Source: Trifolium pratense (Eukaryota; Streptophyta; Magnoliopsida; Fabales; Fabaceae). Taken from it: a stretch of DNA of 64,000 nucleotides. The notes below the pieces were generated by a model. It was not told the DNA's origin, searched no databases, and saw only the letters and a list, made by a program, of their open reading frames with translations. Below are positions 46,360 through 58,440 of the stretch, one piece after another (position 1 is the stretch's first letter; the number at the start of each line of letters is the position of its first letter). The stretch lies in assembly GCF_020283565.1 (NCBI RefSeq), contig NC_060065.1, positions 21,242,866 through 21,306,865 on the forward strand, written 5' to 3'. The translations under genes were made by a program, and so were the position numbers.

Positions 46360-49300
46360 AGATTATGTCTTTCAATATGCCTGGGTGGGGCAATTCGGCG
46401 AAGAGACGACGATTGAGCTTGTTACTTAAATCAGGTGTGTATGATATGTGTTTACTACAAGAAACGAAACGAATTTCTTTCGATGATTGTATGATCCATA
46501 ACCTGTGGGGTCATAATGATATTGAATGGGTGTTTAAGGAGTCTCGAGGATTATCGAGTGGCATGTTGTCTGTTTGGAACAAAGACTTATTTTCGTTCCG
46601 GTATAGTTTCTCTGGAGATAGCTATCTCAGTGTTTGTGTGGAGTGGAAAAATGGTTTGTTATACATTATCAATGTCTACTCTCCTTGTAATATGTCAGGG
46701 AAACGAAAACTTTGGTCTGACTTGATTAATTTAAAACTGAATAATGAACCTGGAGAATGGTGTTTAGGGGGTGATTTTAACTCCGTCACAAAGGTCGGCG
46801 AACGTAAAGGTTGCAACGGTGCAGCGGGGCAGTCCGAAAGAGCTGAATTTTCCCAATTCATTGATGCATTCGAGTTGGTCGATTTACCTTTGGTGTGCAA
46901 GAAGTTTACTTGGTTTAATTCTGACGGTTCAGCTATGAGTTGGTTGGATCGTTTCTTGTTATCGGAGGGATTCATTGAGAAAGGAAACTTTACTAATCAG
47001 TGGGTAGGCGATCGAGATATCTCAGACCATTGCCCTATATGGCTTTCTTGCTCTAATCTTAATTGGGGGCCAAAACCATTCAAGTTTAATAATTGCTGGT
47101 TACAACATCCTGATTTCTTTGAATTTGTGAAACAAACTTGGGAGAATATGGATATTCAAGGTAAGAAGGCCTTTGTTTTAAAAGAGAAATTACGTAAAAT
47201 GAAGGATAATTTGAAGGTTTGGAATCGGGAGGTGTTCGGTATATTGGACCTTAATATTGACAAGACTGTAAAAGAGTTGAATGAGGTAGAGGAGGTGTTA
47301 GCAAATGGGCTTAATGATCCAATAACAACTAATCCTAGTGAATTGGTTACAAAATTTTGGGAGCAGCTGCACTTTAAAGAAAATCTTATTCACCAAAAAT
47401 CTCGTACTAAATGGATTCAAGAAGGAGATTCAAACACCCGATACTTTCATGCTTGCATTAAAGGGCGTCGCCGTAGAAACCAGATTGTATTTTTAAAGAA
47501 AGGAAATTCTTTGATTCAAGGGGTGGCTGAAATTAAAGAAGAGGTTAAAGATCATTTCTCTCGACACTTCACAAAAGAATGGAGTTCCAGACCTTTTTTG
47601 CAAGTTATAGCTTTCGATACCCTTTCGGCCGATGATAATGCGTTATTATTAGAACCTTTTGAAGAAGAAGAGGTTAAAGAAACTATTTGGAGTTGCGATG
47701 GTAGTAAGAGTCCGGGTCCGGACGGTTTTAATCTTATTTTCTTTAAAGTTTGTTGGCCGATAGTGAAATATGATGTGATGGCTTTTTTAAGAGAATTTCA
47801 TGCTAGTGTCTGTTTGCCTAAAGTTGTGACTGCTTCTTTTTTGACAGTTATTCCTAAGAAGGATCACCCTCAAGATCTTTTTGACTACCGGCCTATATGT
47901 TTGATAGGGAGCCTTTACAAAATCTTATCAAAACTCTTGGCTAATAGATTGAAAAGAGTATTGGGGAAAGTGATTTCTAATTTTCAATCGGCATTTCTTC
48001 CTCACAGATAGATTTTGGATGGGGTTGTGGTGCTAAATGAAGTCATTGATATCGCTAAAAGAAGAAAAGACGCTTGTTTGTTGTTTAAAGTTGATTTTGA
48101 GCGAGCTTACGATACTGTGGATTGGCACTTTTTGGAACGTATGATGTTTAAAATGGGCTTTTCCGAAGGTTGGTTAAAATGGATGCGAGCTTGTATCTTT
48201 GAAAGCTCAATGTCCATCTTGGTTAACGGCAGTCCCACCGCTGATTTCAAGGTTGGAAGAGGTCTACGACAAGGTGATCCTTTATCTCCGTTTTTATTCT
48301 TAATTATCGCCGAAGTTTTAACAGGGTTGATGAGAAAAGCGGTGGAGTTAGGTAAATTCAAGGGGTATCGAATTAATGATGATATTCAATATCCAATTCT
48401 ACAATTCGCATATGATACTATTTTGATGGGAGATGGTAGTTGGGACAATTTTTGGACCATTAAAACCTTACTCATAAGTTTTGAATTAGTCTCAGGTCTT
48501 AAAATTAATTTTGTGAAGAGTAAGCTTTATGGTTTGAATGTTGACTCTAGAATAATGGAAGCAGGTTCAACGTTTCTGTCTTGCCGATCAGAAGTCATAC
48601 CTTTTAAATTTTTGGGAATACCGGTTGGAGCCAATCCTAGAAGATGTGAGACTTGGAAACTAGTGGTGGATGCTATGTTTAAAAGATTAAGTACATGGAG
48701 CAGTCGTCATTTATCTTATGGTGGTTGGATTACTCTCATTAATTCGGTACTGACTAGTCTACCTCTTTATTTCTTTTCTTTTTTTAAGGCTCCTAGTTGT
48801 GTTTTAAAACAGTTAGTGAAAATTCAAAGAAATTTTTTGTGGGGAGGAGGAGTAGAGGAAAAGAAACCATGTTGGGTTAAATGGGACCAAATATGTTTAC
48901 CTAAGGAGAAAGGAGGATTAGGGGTAAAGAATTTAGAATTATTTAACGAGGCGTTGTTAAGTAAATGGAAATGGAGATTTTTATCCGAAGGTGAAGCTGT
49001 GTGGGCTGAACTCTTACGATTCAGATATGGTCATATACCTACTCAGCTATTGGGAAGGAATTCAGTGTTGAAGGGTGCAAAATCTTCGATTTGGTGGAAG
49101 GATGTCATTGGGTTGGGGAGAGGGTTGGAGGTTGACTGGTTTCAGCAAAATGTTAGATGTTGTGTCGGTAATGGGCTTAATATTTAGTTTTGGAAGTTTA
49201 AATGGTTTGGGAATCATATTTTAAATGATGTGTTTCCTACTCTTTTTGATAAAGAGGTCACACAAGATGTTATGATAGCAGATAGACTGATTAGTAACGG

Positions 49301-49588
49301 CGAGTCTTGTTCCTGGTTTTGGCAATGGACTGAGCATTTATCAGAGGATGAAGAACAATTGTTGGCTGATCTTAAGGAGTTGCTGGTTGGTTTTTATCTA
49401 CAACCGAATACTTGTGATACATGGCGATGGATTCCTGGAAAAACAGGGCTGTTTTCTGTAAAGTCTTGTTACAATTGGATACTCGAACACCGTAAGGTAG
49501 AGGCTTTGGATTCTAATGTGTTGGCAGCTATTAATAAGCTTTGGAAGAATGACGTCCCATCTAAGGTAATCTCATTTTTGGATGGAGG
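46356..49588 (+). pseudogene. L1-type LINE ORF2 (endonuclease + reverse transcriptase), 5' part
   Basis: Apurinic-type endonuclease domain begins at residue 1 (MKIMSFNMPGWGN) with QETK, GGDFNSV and SDHCP active-site boxes intact. The RT domain starts around SPGPDGFN and continues through DYRPI, VDFERAYDTVDW and RQGDPLSPFLF. Disabling changes: TAG at 48009-48011 (HR-stop-ILDG); FADD box mutated to FAYDT (48407-48421), removing a catalytic Asp; TAG at 49185-49187; and a frame shift just before the LTR insertion at 49588. Codons between are otherwise open, so the element is fairly young. Rest of ORF2 at 57294-57766. Confidence 0.93.
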
Positions 49589-51315
49589 TGATCGTGTGAC
49601 AACGTGACTGCAAGTATACAGTCGTGTCGTGTAGTTTTAAAAGATATCGAACCCAAAGGACCAATAATCGACCTACCGTATTCTAGTGTTGCTTTGTAAA
49701 TCTAAGGCTAATGATTTAAAGGATTTTGATTAAATAATTAAAATAAGAAAAATAAATATATTTTTTTAGATTTTTTTTATGTAAATAAAATATTGCTAGG
49801 ACGTGTTATTAGTTGCTTCAGAGGGTTCAATGCTTAATTCGTGCTAGACAAACTGTTAAATTTTCGAAACTATATTGATTTAAAAATACCAATCTCAGCT
49901 CTCGCAAATCTTGACTAGTATTATAAATTATAAAGGTGGTGCTTAACTCTCGTCCTCACACCCACTAATAAAATACTCTTTGAAAAACAATATAATTTAA
50001 TTAACTCTAATCCCAACTCTCGTTGCGAATTAGATTTAATGTTCAGTTTTTACTATCTAGTAGAAATCTCAAGCTCTCGCTCTATTGATTGTTACTTTAA
50101 TTAATTCTCACTCTCGTGATGAATTATAGTCAACGTTTAATTAAAAACTGCTTAAGAAAATAAAACAGTTGTCAGTTTTCAAGAATTATATTTGATTTAA
50201 AAACACTAATCTCAGCTCTCGCAAATCTTGACTAGCGTTATACTTAGATAAAATAAATGCTCAGCTCTCACACGCTCACTTACCTATATAAGTACCTTTG
50301 AAAACCAATATAAAATTCATTAATCCTAAATAGCTCTCGCGGACTTTAGAACTAACGGTCAGTTTTAACTATCCGACCCTAAACCTCAACTCTCGTCAAT
50401 GTTGGTTTATTGCCTTTAAAACAATCCTCACTCTCGTGGCGAATTATTTGAAAACATATTTATTTAAAACTGGTGGTTGAAAACTGTTAAGCACGAATTA
50501 ACTACCGAACCCCTATTAGCTACTAACTACACATCCTAGCAACGCTAAATTTAGCTAGACATAACTAAAACTAAAGACATAAAAATAAAATAAGCAAATA
50601 AATAAAAAGACATAATAAAAATAAAAACAGAAATTAAAAGCATAAAATAAAAGCAATAAAATAAAGACAAGAAATAAATAAGACCATAAAATAAAATAGA
50701 ACCTGAAATAACAAAAGGAATCTCGAGTACGGACTCCGACAGCGTAACGGCAGGAAATAAAAAAACTTATTAAATTCTCAACGGAGAATAAAATAATACT
50801 AAACTCTCAACTTTAGAGAAGAAAACCTTGTGGTACTAAGCCTAGTTCTCAATTCTCCAAGTCAAGTGTTATGTTTTTGAGTGAAGAGAACTAGCCTATT
50901 TATACTAAAATACAAGAGGGAGGGGGAATGGTTTGGCCGATGTGGGACTTTGTCAAGTGTGGCGAACGCCACACGATTTGAATCAAATTGGATGGCCAGG
51001 ATGAAGAAAGTGGCGACCGCCACTTGGTGCTAGCAGGTGAGCGCCATTTGCTCCTTGCTGGCGGGCAGCATTTGTTTTTCCTTGTGGGCTTGGCTGCACG
51101 TGGCTTGGGCTGCACTTGTGTGGCCCATTTTGTCCATTCTTGCTCCTTTTTAGTCCATTTTCGCTCCTTTCTTCAACTCGTGCACTTTTTATCTGTTTAT
51201 TTAAAATACGAGAAATAAGTAACTAATTATATAATAAAACTTTGAAATCGAAATAGAAACATATAAAATATAATAGTAAATTAACTAAATAAATAGCATA
51301 TTTTTAGGTGTATCA
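49589..51315 (-). repeat. 3' LTR (in element orientation) of the Athila-like element
   Basis: 1727 bp. Nearly identical to the other LTR but retains a roughly 126-bp segment around 49907-50030 absent there. Minus-strand TATAAATA at 50897-50904. Short words 'ctctcg' recur many times (aatctcagctctcgcaaatc, caactctcgt). Confidence 0.93.
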
Positions 51316-51332
51316 AACTCCCCTAAACTTGA
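51316..51332 (-). other. Polypurine tract next to the 3' LTR
   Basis: Minus strand AAGTTTAGGGGAGTT abuts the LTR start TGATAC. A close copy, AAGTTTAGGGGAGTATT, occurs internally at about 52265-52281. Confidence 0.7.
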
Positions 51333-52309
51333 ACCATTGCTTGTCCTCAAGCAATTTAGCTTGCATATAGAAATCATTTGAAATGCGAAGCAACTCACAC
51401 ACACAGACTTAGAGAAAAATAACATCACAAGTACTCATACGTGGTCAGAAATTCAAATCGGCTAAGATTAATTAGTAGGTTCTTTACACAATCAAAAAGG
51501 GTATTTCAACGACACACAAAGTTCTCCCTCTTATACATATCGAATTTGGATCCTGCCGTTGTACTAAAATCTAAATCTTCTCCTTTGTTTCATCCTTTTT
51601 CATTCTAGACAGTCACATTAAGACCCTTTATCTATGTCACACACATGGTAAGAAAGCCGGTTAGCGTCTTTATTCATCTTTTTCAACTCGCAATTAGCTT
51701 GATGATACAAATTTTGATGATACAAATTTTTGTATTAGCAATCATATAAATATTTTTTCCAAGGTTTAACCGTATTACCACAGTATGACCTTATATTATT
51801 TTTTTCTTTAAGGTTTAACCGTATTACCATAGTATGACCTTAATAACTTGCTTAGATGATTCGCTTATATTCATCGACAAACCTACTTAATGTGTGACTT
51901 TATAGATGGTGTCCGACTGGATAGATAAACTACTAAAGGATTCCACAAATTTAAATCAGGAGATTTTGGCACAATGGTTATTCAAATTGATATCTATACT
52001 AGGGAGACTTCTGGGTGTTGGAAAAATACCGATTTTGTTGTAAAATTCCTTAATTTCCTTAACTTAGCCTCTCGTCTTTTCTTAACCTATATACTTTCTA
52101 AGTGAGCTATTATCCTAAGACTTTGGAAAAATTTTAATCTGGCTCAAGAAGAGGAAAAATTTAGAAAACCAAAGAATATACTATAAATTCAATTTTTTTT
52201 ATTATGCGAAAGGAAATAAAAATTCAAATAACTAAAAATTAAAAGTAAATAGAGATAGTAGAATACTCCCCTAAACTTAAATTCAACAGTGTCCTCACTG
52301 TTGTGACTC

Positions 52310-52790
52310 AAGAGTAGAATTGGAGCGTAAAACCTGTGATAGATCATGGGGGAGGCTGTTGATAATTTTGGAAATTGTTGAACTGAAGCCTCAAACCGCC
52401 TAGCTCTTGTATGACATTGTCGAGCTGCTGTTGACGGTGCTCTTATGAACTCTCCCATTGGTTGTGATAGCCCTGCATTTGATGTTGGCTTTGAAGAATT
52501 TATGCTTATTGGGCTTGCATGAATTCCATTCGTTCCAACATCTCCTCTTGTTGCTGATGCATCGCATAAAAGAGTCCATCGCGCTCCTTGTTGATAGCAT
52601 TTAGAGCGCGCATTTCATAGAACACATCATCGACGGTACTCTATCTTGATGAGGAAGAACTGCCTGCAAAAGTGTTAGAAAAATGTGTAGTGTGTGCAGG
52701 TGGAACGATGTTGGCGCCCCCACCAGCGGCAACATTTTGAGAAATGTGCGTGGGAGCTCTATTAGTCACAGGATCATCAGAGATAGTCAT
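52310..52790 (-). pseudogene. Broken downstream frame of the Athila-like element
   Basis: Begins MTISDDPVTNRAPTHISQNV and continues in one frame through at least three stops (after GSSSSSR, before AQILQSQHQMQGYHNQWESS and after it), with Gln-rich helical composition. It sits where pol or an envelope-like ORF would be in a full element. No RT, RNase H or integrase motif is seen. Confidence 0.5.
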
Positions 52791-52908
52791 AAAAAAATCA
52801 AAAATAAAAGAAAGCAAAAATTAAACAAGAATTAAAGAAAACTAATGGGTTGCCTCCCATGCAGCGCTTTGTTTAACGTCGGTTAGCTCGACTTCTTAAC
52901 CCTTTAGA

Positions 52909-55539
52909 TTAGTATGGTGCCTCTTCCAAACTCACGTCCTTAAAATTATGTCCAACATCCTTAGGTCTCCATTTGAACATGTCAAACCATCTCATAGGTG
53001 TTTTCCTTTTTCTTTTCTTTTTCTTGGAGGCAAACGGAGATGTTTTATTTTGGAAGATATTACTTTCTGGGTGGGCTTTTAGTATGTCGGGAGGTACTCG
53101 TTTAAAGGGTGTGTTATCGACATTTGTTTCAGCTATGTCGAGTCTATAGCAAGAGCTTTTCTTTAAACATTTAGCTAGGTCGTCATTACCATTTTTATGA
53201 GTCGGAGGGATGAGAGTTTTTAGAATTTCAGAATTTTTGGTTTTATCTTTCTCAATCTCTTTTCTACATTCTTTGACGACGTCTAACATATAGCAACTAT
53301 CTTCAATGGCCGATGTGTTCATGAATTGTGTTAAGATAAATTCAACTTTTTCTTCACCTACTTCAAAGGTGAGCTTTCCTTTTTTCACATCTATTATGGC
53401 ACCGGCGGTTGCTAAGAATGGTCTTCCTAAAAGGATAGGTGTATTGGAATCTTCCCTTATGTCCATAACTATGAAATCGGTTAGGATAAAGAATTGCCCT
53501 ACACGTACGGGCACATTTTCTAAAATACCTAGAGGGTATTTGACAGAACGGTCAGCAAATTGTACGGACATTTTTGTTGGTCTTAATTCTCCCATTTTCA
53601 GTTTTTCACATAAGGCTACGGGCATTAAACTGATACTGGCTCCTAGATCACATAGGGCTCTATCTATTACGTACTTTCTAACGACACAGGGTATGGAGAA
53701 ACTTCCTGGGTCTTTTAACTTAGGGGGCATTTCGTTTTGTAATATGGCGCTACACTCGGCAGTGAGCATGACAGTCTCATCATCCTTGATCTTTTTCTTA
53801 TTAGTCAAGAGATCTTTAAGAAACTTAGCGTACGAGGGCATTTGTGTGATAGCTTCCGTAAAAGGTATTGTGATGTTTAGTTTTTGTAGAAGCTCTACAA
53901 ATTTCTTAAACTGCCCTATGTTTTTGGATTGTACTAATCTTTGAGGATACGGGATGGGTGGTTTATATGGTGGGGGAGGAACGTAAGGTTTCTCTTTCTC
54001 TTTGGTTTCCTCTCCACTATCCTCCTTTTCTTTTGGTTCACTCTCCTTCTCGGTTGTCTTATCGGAATTGGGTTGCATGGCAGGATTTTTAGTTCTAGGA
54101 TCAGCTGGTCCATCATATTGTGTCCCACTTCGTAATATAACAGCATTCACATGTCCCCTAGGGTTTGGCTGAGGCTGGCCAGGAAAGATGCCTGCAGGAG
54201 CAGAGGTAGATGCTTGTTGTTGTGCCACTTGTGCGATTTGTGTTTCTAACATCTTATTGTGAGTGGTCAAGACATCTAGCCTGCTTGTTAATTGCTTAAT
54301 TTGCTCATTAGTGTGTATGTTTTGATTTAGGAATTCCTTGTTAGTTTGAGTTTGTAGGGCTATGAAGTTCTCCATCATCAATTCAAGGTTTGACTTCATA
54401 GGAGCATTTTGAGCAGGTTTTTGGAATCCTGGTGGCGAAGGAGTAGGTGCTTGGCCAGGTGCATATAAAGCGTTGTTGCTATTGTACGAAAGGTACGGGT
54501 GATTTCTCTGGTTTTGGTTGTAAGAGTTCCCTTGAGTGTAATTCACTTGGTCGGTGGGAGCTTCGGTTAGAAGTCGACATTCAGCGATAGCATGACCTTG
54601 AGCTCCGCACAACTCACAATTTTGTATTGTTGCAGCCACGGTGGCTTTGGGTGCGTTGGTTAGACTCTCTATCTTTTGAGTTAAGGCATCTAACTTGGCG
54701 TTGATGTGGTCCATGTTGCTGATTTCGTACATTCCACCTTTCGTTTGAGGTTTCTCTACTGTTGTTCTCTCGTTTCCCCACTGATAATGGTTCTGAGCCA
54801 TGCTCTCGATAAGCTGATAGGCTTGGTTGTATGGTTTATCCATAAGTGCGCCACCAGCTGCGGCGTCTATTGTCATTCTTGTATTATACAAGAGACCATT
54901 GTAAAAGGTGTGGATAATTAGCCAATTTTCGAGCCCATGATGAGGACATATCCTAATCATTTCTTTGTATCTTTCCCATGCTTCGAAAAGAGATTCGTTT
55001 TCTCTTTGTCTAAATCCATTGATTTGGGCTCTTAGCATAGCAGTTTTGCTAGGCGGGAAATATCTCGCTAAAAAGACTTTCTTCAACTCGTTCCATGTTG
55101 CGACTGAGTTGGATGGTAGGGACTGGAGCCAGGCTCTAGCTTTATCTCTTCGTGAGAATGGGAATAAGCGAAGTCTTATAGCTTCGGGACTGACACCATT
55201 TGCCTTCACGGTATCCGCGTATTGGAAGAATATGGACAAATGTAAATAAGGGTCGTCCGTGGGGTTTTCGGAGAATTGGTTTTGTTGTACGGCCGACAAC
55301 AATGAAGGTTTAAGCTCAAAGTTATTTGCTTCAATAGCGGGGGCAGCGATGCTATTGTGCGGTTCTTCTTGCGAAGGAATAGCATAAGACCTTAGTGATC
55401 GTTCTTGTGGGGCTTCAGCCATAACTAAATCGGAAAGAGGAATCTCTAATTGATTTTCTAAATTTCTACGTCTTAAAAGACGTTCGGGTTCGCTAACTAG
55501 TTGCACCAATCTTTCGCCTCTAGAGCGAGTGCTTGACAT
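52909..55539 (-). CDS. Gag-protease polyprotein of the Athila-like element
   Basis: 876-codon uninterrupted frame. N-terminal basic segment, then a retrotransposon gag domain (about residues 100-225: FPFSRRDKARAWLQSLP, LFEAWERYKEMIRICPHHGL). A CCHC zinc knuckle CELCGAQGHAIAEC lies at 308-321, then a Gln/Pro-rich region, a Lys/Glu-rich spacer (TEKESEPKEKEDSGEETKEK) and a retropepsin-like domain with CDLGAS (about residue 631) and LLGRPFL. The C-terminus ends MFKWRPKDVGHNFKDVSLEE APY. Open throughout, fitting recent or ongoing use. Confidence 0.93.
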   Translation of the reverse strand: MSSTRSRGERLVQLVSEPERLLRRRNLENQLEIPLSDLVMAEAPQERSLRSYAIPSQEEPHNSIAAPAIEANNFELKPSLLSAVQQNQFSENPTDDPYLHLSIFFQYADTVKANGVSPEAIRLRLFPFSRRDKARAWLQSLPSNSVATWNELKKVFLARYFPPSKTAMLRAQINGFRQRENESLFEAWERYKEMIRICPHHGLENWLIIHTFYNGLLYNTRMTIDAAAGGALMDKPYNQAYQLIESMAQNHYQWGNERTTVEKPQTKGGMYEISNMDHINAKLDALTQKIESLTNAPKATVAATIQNCELCGAQGHAIAECRLLTEAPTDQVNYTQGNSYNQNQRNHPYLSYNSNNALYAPGQAPTPSPPGFQKPAQNAPMKSNLELMMENFIALQTQTNKEFLNQNIHTNEQIKQLTSRLDVLTTHNKMLETQIAQVAQQQASTSAPAGIFPGQPQPNPRGHVNAVILRSGTQYDGPADPRTKNPAMQPNSDKTTEKESEPKEKEDSGEETKEKEKPYVPPPPYKPPIPYPQRLVQSKNIGQFKKFVELLQKLNITIPFTEAITQMPSYAKFLKDLLTNKKKIKDDETVMLTAECSAILQNEMPPKLKDPGSFSIPCVVRKYVIDRALCDLGASISLMPVALCEKLKMGELRPTKMSVQFADRSVKYPLGILENVPVRVGQFFILTDFIVMDIREDSNTPILLGRPFLATAGAIIDVKKGKLTFEVGEEKVEFILTQFMNTSAIEDSCYMLDVVKECRKEIEKDKTKNSEILKTLIPPTHKNGNDDLAKCLKKSSCYRLDIAETNVDNTPFKRVPPDILKAHPESNIFQNKTSPFASKKKKRKRKTPMRWFDMFKWRPKDVGHNFKDVSLEEAPY

Positions 55540-55641
55540 GCAACAAACGAACTAATCGGGGTAAAATAAAAATAAAAATAAAAATAAAATTGCCTTAGTC
55601 TCTACGGTGTAACACTGGAGTTACGATATCGACTAAATTGG

Positions 55642-55659
55642 TCCCCGGCAACGGCGCCA
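55642..55659 (-). other. Primer binding site (tRNA-Asp type)
   Basis: Minus-strand TGGCGCCGTTGCCGGGGA, a few bases inside the 5' LTR. It fixes the element's orientation. Confidence 0.85.
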
Positions 55660-55665
55660 AAAACT

Positions 55666-57293
55666 TGATCGGACGCGACAACGTGACTGCAAGTATACAG
55701 TCGTGTCGTGTAGTTTTAAAAGATATCGAACCCAAAGGACCAATAATCGACCTACCGTATTCTAGTGTTGCTTTGTAAATCTAAGGCTAATGATTTAAAG
55801 GATTTTGATTAAATAATTAAAATAAGAAAAATAAATATATTTTTTTAGATTTTTTTTATGTAAATAAAATATTGCTAGGACGTGCTATTAGTTGCTTCAG
55901 AGGGTTCAATGCTTAATTCGCGCTAGACAAACTGTTAAATTTTTGAAACTATATTGACTTAAAAATACCAATCTCAACTCTCGTTGCGAATTAGATTTAA
56001 TGTTCAGTTTTTACTATCTAGTAGAAATCTCACGCTCTCGCTTTATTGATTTTTACTTTAATTAATTCTCACTCTCGTGACGAATTATAGTCAACGTTTA
56101 ATTAAAAACTGCTTAAGAAAATAAAACAGTTGTCAGTTTTCAAGAATTATATTTGATTTAAAAACACTAATCTCAGCTCTCGCAAATCTTGACTAGCGTT
56201 ATACTTAGATAAAATAAATGCTCAGCTCTCACACGCTCACTTACCTATATAAGTACCTTTGAAAACCAATATAAAACTCATTAATCCTAAATAGCTCTCG
56301 CGGACTTTAGAACTAACAGTCAGTTTTAACTATCCGACCCTAAACCTCAACTCTCGTCAATGTTGGTTTATTGCCTTTAAAACAATCCTCACTCTCGTGA
56401 CGAATTATTTGAAAACATATTTATTTAAAACTGGTGGTTGAAAACTATTAAGCACGAATTAACTACCGAACCCCTATTAGCTACTAACTACACATCCTAG
56501 CAACGCTAAATTTAGCTAGACATAACTAAAACTAAAGACATAAAAATAAAATAAGCAAATAAATAAAGACATAATAAAAATAAAAACAGAAATTAAAAGC
56601 ATAAAATAAAAGCAATAAAATAAAGACAAGAAATAAATAAGACCATAAAATAAAATAGAACCTGAAATAACAAAAGGAATCTCGAGTACGGACTCCGACA
56701 GCGTAACGGCAGGAAATAAAAAAACTTATTAAATTCTCAACGGAGAATAAAATAATACTAAACTCTCAACTTTAGAGAAGAAAACCTTGTGGTACTAAGC
56801 CTAGTTCTCAATTCTCCAAGTCAAGTTTTATGTTTTTGAGTGAAGAGAACTAGCCTATTTATACTAAAATACAAGAGGGAGGGGGAATGGTTTGGCCGAT
56901 GTGGGACTTTGTCAAGTGTGGCGAACGCCACACGATTTGAATCAAATTGGATGGCCAGGATGAAGAAAGTGGCGACCGCCACTTGGTGCTAGCTGGTGAG
57001 CGCCATTTGCTCCTTGCTGGCGGGCAGCATTTGTTTTTCCTTGTGGGCTTGGCTGCACGTGGCTTGGGCTGCACTTGTGTGGCTTGGCGGCACTTGTGTG
57101 TCCCATTTTGTCCATTCTTGCTCCTTTTTAGTCCATTTTCGCTCCTTTCTTCAACTCGTGCACTTTTTATCTGTTTATTTAAAATACGAGAAATAAGTAA
57201 CTAATTATATAATAAAACTTCGAAATCGAAATAGAAACATATAAAATATAATAGTAAATTAACTAAATAAATAGCATATTTTTAGGTGTATCA
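55666..57293 (-). repeat. 5' LTR (in element orientation) of the Athila-like element
   Basis: 1628 bp. Minus-strand TATA box TATAAATA at 56856-56863 is the expected promoter. Relative to the other LTR it lacks about 126 bp after 55975 (junction at a ctctcgt repeat) and has an extra roughly 20-bp ggcttggcggcacttgtgtg partial repeat near 57080. Confidence 0.93.
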
Positions 57294-57844
57294 GGAGGTT
57301 GTTATAAGAAAGATTACCATCGCGGTTAGCGCTTCATCGTAGAGGTATTTTGATTAATACGCATGATTTGTCTTGTGTTTTTTGTTTTCTTAACAACGAG
57401 GATTGCGCCCATCTTTTCTTCCATTGTCCCTTCAGCTACAAAATTTGGGAGGCGGTTTATAGGTGGTTAGGTAAGACTATTCCATCAGACAATGAAGGTT
57501 GGAAGCATTTTGATTTGTTTGGCGATATTGTACAATCGAAGAAGTGTGGGGGTGTTACACATTTGTTTTGGTTGGCTACTACGTGGAATATTTGGAGGCT
57601 TCGAAACAATGTGATTTTCAACGGCGCTATTCCGAATGCTTCTTCTCTTATGGATGATATTAAATTTAGTTCTTGGGTGTGGTTTAGTAGTAGGTATGGT
57701 CGAAATTCTAGTTTCTCTTTTTCGGATTGGAGCCATGATCCCTTGGGTTGTATTCAAAACTTTTAATATCTTGTTTTGTGTTGTAAGGGATTGAGTACCC
57801 CTTGTACTCCCTTATAATATATATATTTGCTTATAAAAAAAAAT
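57294..57844 (+). pseudogene. LINE ORF2 3' part, 3' UTR and poly(A)
   Basis: Continues the interrupted ORF2: W-R-L-L, stop, E-R-L-P-S-R-L then RGILINTHDLSCVFCFLNNE, the zf-RVT CxxC...HxxxxC domain, WNIWRLRNNVIFNG, ending CIQNF stop (57764-57766). A short 3' UTR and an A-rich tail at about 57835-57844 mark the 3' end. No target-site duplication could be assigned because the 5' end is truncated. Confidence 0.88.
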
Positions 57845-58440
57845 AGTTGACTGCCAATCAGGAGCAAGAGTTGCCATCTTGAATTATGTGGTGTGAAATT
57901 TGCATGTGAACCCTCACTTCTTTTTACTATATATCCAACTATGACCAACTTGTGCTCTAAATCTTAAAATAGAAATATAACAATTAATAATACAAAGAAT
58001 TTAATGTTTAAATAATCGAATACATCACAACTTCAATAAATTTTTTTCATATTTATTTTCTTAACATGTGCACCATGTTAACATTCTCCAAATTAAAATA
58101 TATGACCCCTAAACATAGAGTTGTCAAAATAGGTTAGCCCGAATGACCCAAATTTTATTCGGCCTTTTTATATCGGCCTGATGAAGTTTGAAGCTCGATC
58201 AGGCCGACCCAAAATGGGTCGGGCCACCCGTTTTGACACCTCTACCTAAACATATTAAACTTCAAATATTTAACTATCCAACAAAATGCCTCAAAAACAA
58301 AATGCATTTACACCTCACTTCCTATATCCTCAATTATAAGTATAAGTAAAAATCTATTTTTTAGATTTATTTGATAACTCATATATCTAGTCTATTATAA
58401 ATCAAATACATCGGTTACATTTATTGAACCTTTGTAAACT
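57845..58440. other. Short AT-rich spacer with one hAT MITE
   Basis: Between the LINE poly(A) and the truncated GH36 pseudogene; the only recognisable feature is the MITE at 58116-58244. Confidence 0.6.
58116..58244. mobile_element. 129-bp hAT-type MITE
   Basis: TIRs TAGAGTTGTCAAAA and TTTTGACACCTCTA with exact 8-bp target duplication CCTAAACA (58108-58115 and 58245-58252), the hAT signature. Confidence 0.92.

Larger units (their letters stand above)
49589..57293 (-). mobile_element. Athila-like Ty3/gypsy LTR retrotransposon, gag-only, inside the LINE
   Basis: Two LTRs (49589-51315 and 55666-57293) begin TGATCG and end GTATCA, with GGAGG target duplication at 49584-49588 and 57294-57298. 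Coding strand is minus. PBS TGGCGCCGTTGCCGGGGA (55642-55659) matches tRNA-Asp, the primer used by Athila-type elements. The internal region is only about 4.35 kb and holds gag-protease plus a broken downstream frame; reverse transcriptase, RNase H and integrase are absent. It must rely on another element for mobility. Confidence 0.92.

Noticed and set aside
50900..51218. Short frames in the LTR (both strands)
   Set aside because: Present in both LTRs, overlapping and without protein-like features; LTR promoter/leader region.
53306..53944. 212-codon plus-strand frame
   Set aside because: Antisense shadow of the gag-protease frame, with no family resemblance.
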